DNA of 16,520 nucleotides, taken from Nitrosomonadales bacterium. Its GTDB lineage: Bacteria > Pseudomonadota > Gammaproteobacteria > Burkholderiales > Gallionellaceae. The stretch covers positions 1 through 16,520 of the forward strand of contig JACREA010000221.1 of the NCBI GenBank assembly GCA_016218465.1. Direction: 5' to 3'. Below the pieces are notes generated by a model. It saw nothing but the letters and a program-made list of their open reading frames with translations, did not search any database and had not been told where the DNA came from. Below, one piece after another: positions 12,533-16,520 of this stretch (position 1 is the first letter of the stretch; each line of letters starts with the position of its first letter). Both the position numbers and the translations under genes were made by a program.

Positions 12533-13485
12533 TTGTTGCTGCCCGTGGATTTTTTCCAGTTTTTTCTCCAAAAACGGCGCACTTTGTTTTTGAGCACGTA
12601 CCACCCCGTAAATTCCACCCAGGCCCCGTTCGACAAGTTCTGTCTCCGCTCCATGGTGCCATACTGATAATCACATGTCTGGTTGTCTGCCACCAAAAGA
12701 TTTTCTTGTTCAGATTGCCAGAAAGTCATGCTTTTATTCCATCGCTCCATCTCATACCCAATGCCATCCTTACCTACAACGAGGATCGTTTTACCCATTT
12801 CAAGAACTTGCTGAGTCAATCCACTTATGCCGCTCTCGAATTTATATGCATCCGTCTTGGTTATTATTTCCTGAAATTTAATCTTCTTCATTAATTCGCT
12901 GGAAATCATGAAAGCATTTGTCCGCACGTGGTAATTGGGGAATTGATTGAAGTTTCGAAGAAACGAACCATGTTGCCAACCAGCTGTTGTGCTCAACGTC
13001 AGTCTTCTCCAAACAGGTTGGTTGCTTAGTAAACGATAATCCAGAATAGCCGCACCAACCATAGCCATCATTAACCAGAATATTCCCGATCCCCTGAGAC
13101 TTTGCCATGATCCTGTTGCACCTGCCAGCCCTATCCCGGGCCGGGAGATCTGTTCGTAGAGCTTGCGTAGCCACTCATTATCCAGAATAACGCTGAATGA
13201 ATTCAAAAAACAGAAATAACGGTACTCACTGGCAAATTCTCTTGCTGCAGTAAAGTAGGCCGTGATATCGAAGCCGACATCGGCTACGTCAAGCGTGGAG
13301 TGTCTAAAAGGCGCGAGCAATTTCAGATGCTCTGCTTTTTCGCTATCAGAGTTGAATCCTTTGAAAATAATCAATAAGTCGTGATCTATGCCGCCAGGGT
13401 TTTGCCGATATGATTTGAGAAAACGTTCGAATGGCTCTATCCCATTGAGTTCCCGGACCAGGTGAACAACGCAAAGCTCTTTCAT
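12529..13485 (-). CDS. Unrecognised glycosyltransferase-like protein in a glycan cluster
   Basis: This 318-aa protein has no family I can name with certainty. It begins MKELCVVHLVRELNGIEPFE, has FLKSYRQNPGGIDHDLLIIFKG, then GFDITAYFTAAREF (71-84), YRYFCFLNSFSVILDNEW (about 89-105) and PGIGLAGATGSW. The alternation of hydrophobic strands with acidic turns resembles a GT-A Rossmann-like half, and GFDI plus FLNSFSVI recall proteins annotated as glycosyltransferase-like in polysaccharide loci. No clear DxD was found. One hydrophobic segment lies in the middle (IFWLMMAMVGAAIL). The C-terminus is strongly basic (KNKVRRFWRKNWKKS). It is co-oriented with, and overlaps by 4 nt, the next GT2 gene. A glycan-assembly role is inferred from context only. 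Confidence 0.65.
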   Translation of the reverse strand: MKELCVVHLVRELNGIEPFERFLKSYRQNPGGIDHDLLIIFKGFNSDSEKAEHLKLLAPFRHSTLDVADVGFDITAYFTAAREFASEYRYFCFLNSFSVILDNEWLRKLYEQISRPGIGLAGATGSWQSLRGSGIFWLMMAMVGAAILDYRLLSNQPVWRRLTLSTTAGWQHGSFLRNFNQFPNYHVRTNAFMISSELMKKIKFQEIITKTDAYKFESGISGLTQQVLEMGKTILVVGKDGIGYEMERWNKSMTFWQSEQENLLVADNQTCDYQYGTMERRQNLSNGAWVEFTGWYVLKNKVRRFWRKNWKKSTGSNK

Positions 13486-13500
13486 TGTCTCGCCTGAACC

Positions 13501-14718
13501 TTAATCAGGAGCTTCCAGGTACGAATGTGGATCGACCTGTTCAAAAACATCGAGTATCGTTTTGAACTTTCCTTCAACCGTGGGCAAATGAATCGCTGGA
13601 TGAGAACCCAATCGCGGGGAAAAAAATTCACGAAGGCGCCTGATTCGATTGGAGAGAATCACACGGAGGCGTGCATCAGATTTTTTAGCAGGTGGGGAAA
13701 ATACTATCCCGTAAAACAACCGTTCACAGATGGTCATTTTCTTCTTCAGTTGCTTATGGATACTCTTTGCACTTTCCTTCCCCGTAAGCATGCCCTCATA
13801 AACGGAAAGTATCTGAATGGTTCGGTAGCGGCTGTAACTCACCCTTAAGTCAAATTGCCTTGAAAAATTCAGCGCCAGAGTTTCCATGGAAATTAACCAC
13901 GAGGTGTTCATAACCGATCCCGGCAGAATTACCTTCTGCAAACGGTTCACCATGTCTTTATCCGGGGCGTTATTGAGAAATGAGTTTCCGCTGGGCTCCG
14001 CATCGTTAAAGTAGTAAAACCCAAACGACTTGGGGCTGATCCCTATCGTTACCAGCGGTTGCGGCACAATCAGTATGCATTCAGCTTCGAGCATAATGGC
14101 GTTAGTCGCATAATAGTCCGGGAAAGGCGACTGATAAAATGGGCCGTGTTGCATCATTTTCTCTATCAGGCGTCGATTCACCAGCGAGAATTGCATGTTG
14201 TAATCAAATCTCACCCGGAAATTCAGGGAGTGCTGCACAAACTCCATCGCCTTGTCTTTCCCAAGCCAGAACGGCTCATGCGCAGACTGGAAAATCTCTC
14301 TTCGGCTATATGTCCTGAGAAATCCGTCCGGGGCATCAGGCATGACACCGGGGTAGGCATAAAGAAATGCATTGGTATAAATAAAATCTGGCGAGTCGAA
14401 TTTTTGAATATATCTGTTCAGGGTTGAAAAATAGCCTCTCATTAAACCATCGTCATCCCCCAGCATAATGACGTAATCACCACGGCTCTGGTTAATGGCG
14501 TTATTCCAGTTGTCCGTAACAGGAACGAATTGCTCGGTGCGAAAATATTTAATGCGTGGATCGCCAAGCGTCCTGATATAGCCAGCAACATCCTCTTCAG
14601 AAAAGTTGTCTGAAACGATGATCTCCCAGTCGCTATAGTCTTGCCGACGCACCGTTTCAATTGCGCGTGACAATAGGTCAAGACGATTGCGGGTGGGCAA
14701 CAATACCGAAAATTTCAT
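13501..14718 (-). CDS. GT2 glycosyltransferase
   Basis: The ATG at 14716-14718 overlaps the sulfotransferase TGA (ATGA) and gives 405 aa starting MKFSVLLPTRNRLDLLSRAI; an upstream in-frame start at 14787 would lie within the sulfotransferase gene. The GT-A features are IIVSDNFSEEDV (34-44) and the metal-binding VIMLGDDDGL (83-92), followed by DFIYTNAF. The C-terminal half (about 250-405) has no domain I recognise and carries a basic segment KSIHKQLKKK. The coding sequence is less GC-rich than the plus-strand cluster, which may reflect separate acquisition. It is part of the sulfotransferase to GT2 operon and probably adds a sugar to the same glycan. Confidence 0.87.
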   Translation of the reverse strand: MKFSVLLPTRNRLDLLSRAIETVRRQDYSDWEIIVSDNFSEEDVAGYIRTLGDPRIKYFRTEQFVPVTDNWNNAINQSRGDYVIMLGDDDGLMRGYFSTLNRYIQKFDSPDFIYTNAFLYAYPGVMPDAPDGFLRTYSRREIFQSAHEPFWLGKDKAMEFVQHSLNFRVRFDYNMQFSLVNRRLIEKMMQHGPFYQSPFPDYYATNAIMLEAECILIVPQPLVTIGISPKSFGFYYFNDAEPSGNSFLNNAPDKDMVNRLQKVILPGSVMNTSWLISMETLALNFSRQFDLRVSYSRYRTIQILSVYEGMLTGKESAKSIHKQLKKKMTICERLFYGIVFSPPAKKSDARLRVILSNRIRRLREFFSPRLGSHPAIHLPTVEGKFKTILDVFEQVDPHSYLEAPD

Positions 14719-15632
14719 AGCCAGCGGCCCAGATCTACGCCCAGCAGCGCTTGTAATTTTAAAATGTCTTCCCTGAAATTTCCGCACAGCCAGTCATATT
14801 GCTCATTCGTTAACATTTCGCGCACACCGGCTGTTTTATGGTACGGCGAGCCGTAAATTGTTGTTGGCTGGGCATCATGCCCAAACGCTTTCCCAATAAA
14901 CTGAATAATGGGGCGTACAAATTTCGAAGCAAATACTCCACGCATAGTTTCAGGTGCTTTTTCCCTTGCGGCGTTGGCGTTGTGCCGTTCGGTCACGTTA
15001 ACCGGGAAGGCAGAAACACCCAGAAACTCAAAAAGCGATGCCACCACGGTTGCGGTTGAATTGGCAAACTCTTCAAAAAAAATAATTCGTATCCTGTCTT
15101 TGCCAAACAATTCGATATACTCTTTTATCGCCTCAAAATACAACCCGCGTCTCACATGCCAGAATATGGGGTCATAATGCTGTTTAATGCGCTCTTCTTC
15201 AAGGCATAGCGACTCCCAGAAATTGCTTGTCTGGAACTTCGCAGCTATTGAATGTTGGTATTCCGAATACGCCCGTTCGACAGGATTGCGCAACATGATG
15301 ATAATCTTTGCTGATGGATTCCATGCATGAATGCGGTTTGCTGCCTGAGGGCAAGACAGGTAATCGGTAGATGCCTCGCCAGAAATAGCACCTGCCGGAG
15401 CATCCCGAAACAAAGCCAGGTAATCTTCCTTTGTACTGACAATTTCTGAATGAAAGTATTTCTTTCCGAATTCAAAAGCATCTGTTGAGTAGCCACAAAA
15501 AAACCTGGGCTCCTTGTTTTCTGGCATAAATATCTGAGGATGCTGTTGCAGATAGCGGTATAGCGAGGTTGTACCCGCTTTAGGCGCGCCAACTATCAGA
15601 AAATGGGGCGGCTTGTTCATAATGACTTCCAT
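14715..15632 (-). CDS. PAPS-dependent sulfotransferase
   Basis: This 305-aa member of the sulfotransferase family (heparan N-/O-sulfotransferase-like) should transfer sulfate from PAPS to a hydroxyl or amine, probably on a glycan. The 5'-phosphosulfate loop is VGAPKAGTTSLYRYL (about 14-28) and the 3'-phosphate site is IMLRNPVERAYSEYQH (about 112-127); both key elements are complete. A third segment near IIFFEEFANS is also typical. Two starts are possible: ATG at 15630-15632 with AGGA 7 nt upstream, and ATG at 15618-15620 with GGAAG 6 nt upstream. Its 3' end overlaps the GT2 gene by 4 nt. There is a 178-bp gap to the methyltransferase, so the promoter for this group may lie there. Confidence 0.9.
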   Translation of the reverse strand: MEVIMNKPPHFLIVGAPKAGTTSLYRYLQQHPQIFMPENKEPRFFCGYSTDAFEFGKKYFHSEIVSTKEDYLALFRDAPAGAISGEASTDYLSCPQAANRIHAWNPSAKIIIMLRNPVERAYSEYQHSIAAKFQTSNFWESLCLEEERIKQHYDPIFWHVRRGLYFEAIKEYIELFGKDRIRIIFFEEFANSTATVVASLFEFLGVSAFPVNVTERHNANAAREKAPETMRGVFASKFVRPIIQFIGKAFGHDAQPTTIYGSPYHKTAGVREMLTNEQYDWLCGNFREDILKLQALLGVDLGRWL

Positions 15633-15810
15633 GCATGTTCCTATAATGCTATTTGCAGCTCAATTTTCATGATCAGCACCCACCTCTGATACCAGATATC
15701 TTCCAGAAACCAAGTTACTTGCCGAATCATAATGCCCAGCACACATACTTGCGAAATTCCTGCACAAAAATAGTTGTGATTGAAATCGCATATCATACAA
15801 AGCGATTCGC

Positions 15811-16520
15811 TTAAAGTGCATTGGTCTGAATAACTTCTTCCACATAGCCGCGGCGCATCCAGTATAGCTCGCGGTTCACATCCAGATTTGGCATATCCTC
15901 TGCAATCAAATCCTGCACCAGAAATGGATTGGCTTCATGATTGATAGATAAAAAAAGCTTGGTCGAAGCCTTGATCTTCTGCCAGTAGTCTTTGGCTGTC
16001 GAGATATCCATCTCGGTCAGGCTGTCGATATTGACGATCAGGTCGTATTTTTCTTCTCCATCCATAAACGTCTGAGGCGTGCATATCTTGATCATCTGCG
16101 AAGCGCCGGCAGATGATTCGCCATCCAGCAAAATCTGCGCTTCACCAAGCGTCCGACCCAGAAAATAAGCCTGAGCTGTCGCCGTCATTGGGATATCAAC
16201 TATCGTATAGTCCTTTATTCCCAGCTCATGTGCGTAATAGGCCGTGCGCCCCAATCCGGCGCCTATTTCCAGAATGCGTGGATGCTCAATTCCCTTGACT
16301 AGTTGCTTGATACGCCATGCCTGATATAGTGCTTGGGGAACCCGATAGGACACGATTCCGCGAGAAGTGCTCAGCCCGAATTCAGCCGGAAACGGGTTTG
16401 GCACTGAGAATGGCCAGCAGGACTTGCTTAACTTTGCCAGAATGTCCTCCGCATCATAAGGCTTGCCTGCACTTGCCGCCCAGGTTTCGGGATTGTCCAG
16501 CGGAACAGCTCCCACCGATT
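15811..16520 (-). CDS. Putative sugar O-methyltransferase (NanM-like), 5' end outside window
   Basis: This is the C-terminal 235 or so residues of an SAM-dependent methyltransferase; the frame stays open to the window edge, so the GTG at 16513-16515 is probably internal. The SAM-binding motif I is RILEIGAGLGRTAYYAHELG, followed by YTIVDIPMTATAQAYFLGRTLG, a combination characteristic of the putative sugar O-methyltransferase family (NanM-type) found in polysaccharide loci. A later YDLIVNIDSLTEMD corresponds to the post-motif strand, and YWMRRGYVEEV is near the C-terminus. It would methylate a hydroxyl of a surface sugar. The gene reads into the sulfotransferase group in the same orientation after a 178-bp gap with no gene I can support. 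Confidence 0.85.
   Translation of the reverse strand, partial: SVGAVPLDNPETWAASAGKPYDAEDILAKLSKSCWPFSVPNPFPAEFGLSTSRGIVSYRVPQALYQAWRIKQLVKGIEHPRILEIGAGLGRTAYYAHELGIKDYTIVDIPMTATAQAYFLGRTLGEAQILLDGESSAGASQMIKICTPQTFMDGEEKYDLIVNIDSLTEMDISTAKDYWQKIKASTKLFLSINHEANPFLVQDLIAEDMPNLDVNRELYWMRRGYVEEVIQTNAL

Noticed and set aside
12533..12604. Longer GTG start for the 11564-12532 minus-strand GT2 gene
   Set aside because: It would run 72 bp further into the upstream gene and add a tail unlike GT2 N-termini; the ATGA overlap at 12529-12532 is the usual operon arrangement and is repeated at 14715-14718.
15660..15845. Minus-strand 61-aa open frame between the methyltransferase and the sulfotransferase
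   Set aside because: It overlaps the methyltransferase end by 35 bp in another frame, has no Shine-Dalgarno and shows no recognisable motif. It could be a small gene, but nothing supports it.

Overview
The window looks like the chromosome of a betaproteobacterium. I infer this, perhaps the Gallionella/Nitrosomonas side of the class, from family resemblance and moderate GC; I ran no search. It holds three blocks: a second-messenger and pilus-motor cassette with a type IV pilin, a plus-strand glycosylation cluster, and a minus-strand glycan cluster that converges on it.

Block 1 (1-5721, plus) starts inside a metallo-beta-lactamase-fold cyclic-nucleotide phosphodiesterase. It continues with a cyclic-nucleotide-binding/rhodanese protein, a GAF protein, a PilB/GspE-type secretion ATPase and a GAF-HD-GYP c-di-GMP phosphodiesterase. 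All are tightly packed and appear to link nucleotide signalling to a pilus motor. Two members look damaged. The rhodanese gene has lost most of its nucleotide-binding domain and its 3' end is probably frameshifted. The GAF and ATPase genes are in the same frame, separated only by one TAA that falls inside a T2SSE_N-like domain, so they look like one gene cut by a nonsense codon. After about 340 bp without a gene comes a typical type IV pilin with a well-spaced sigma-54 promoter and a strong intrinsic terminator.

Block 2 (5780-11571, plus) opens 6 bp after that terminator with a TMTC/PMT-like GT-C membrane glycosyltransferase. It is followed by a DPM1/GtrB-like polyprenyl-phosphate glycosyltransferase, a GT4 glycosyltransferase, an NAD-dependent sugar epimerase/dehydratase and a GT2 glycosyltransferase. 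The last four are joined by abutting or 4-bp overlapping start/stop codons. The most interesting reading is a pilin O-glycosylation system: the GT2 synthase would charge a lipid carrier, and the GT-C enzyme would transfer the sugar to the Thr-rich pilin, which ends in Ser.

Block 3 (16520-11564, minus) encodes a NanM-like sugar O-methyltransferase (entering from outside the window), a PAPS-dependent sulfotransferase, a GT2 enzyme, an unrecognised glycosyltransferase-like protein and another GT2 enzyme. It suggests a methylated and/or sulfated surface glycan. The two clusters meet tail to tail with an 8-bp overlap of coding ends. No tRNA, rRNA, CRISPR, transposase or integrase gene was seen.
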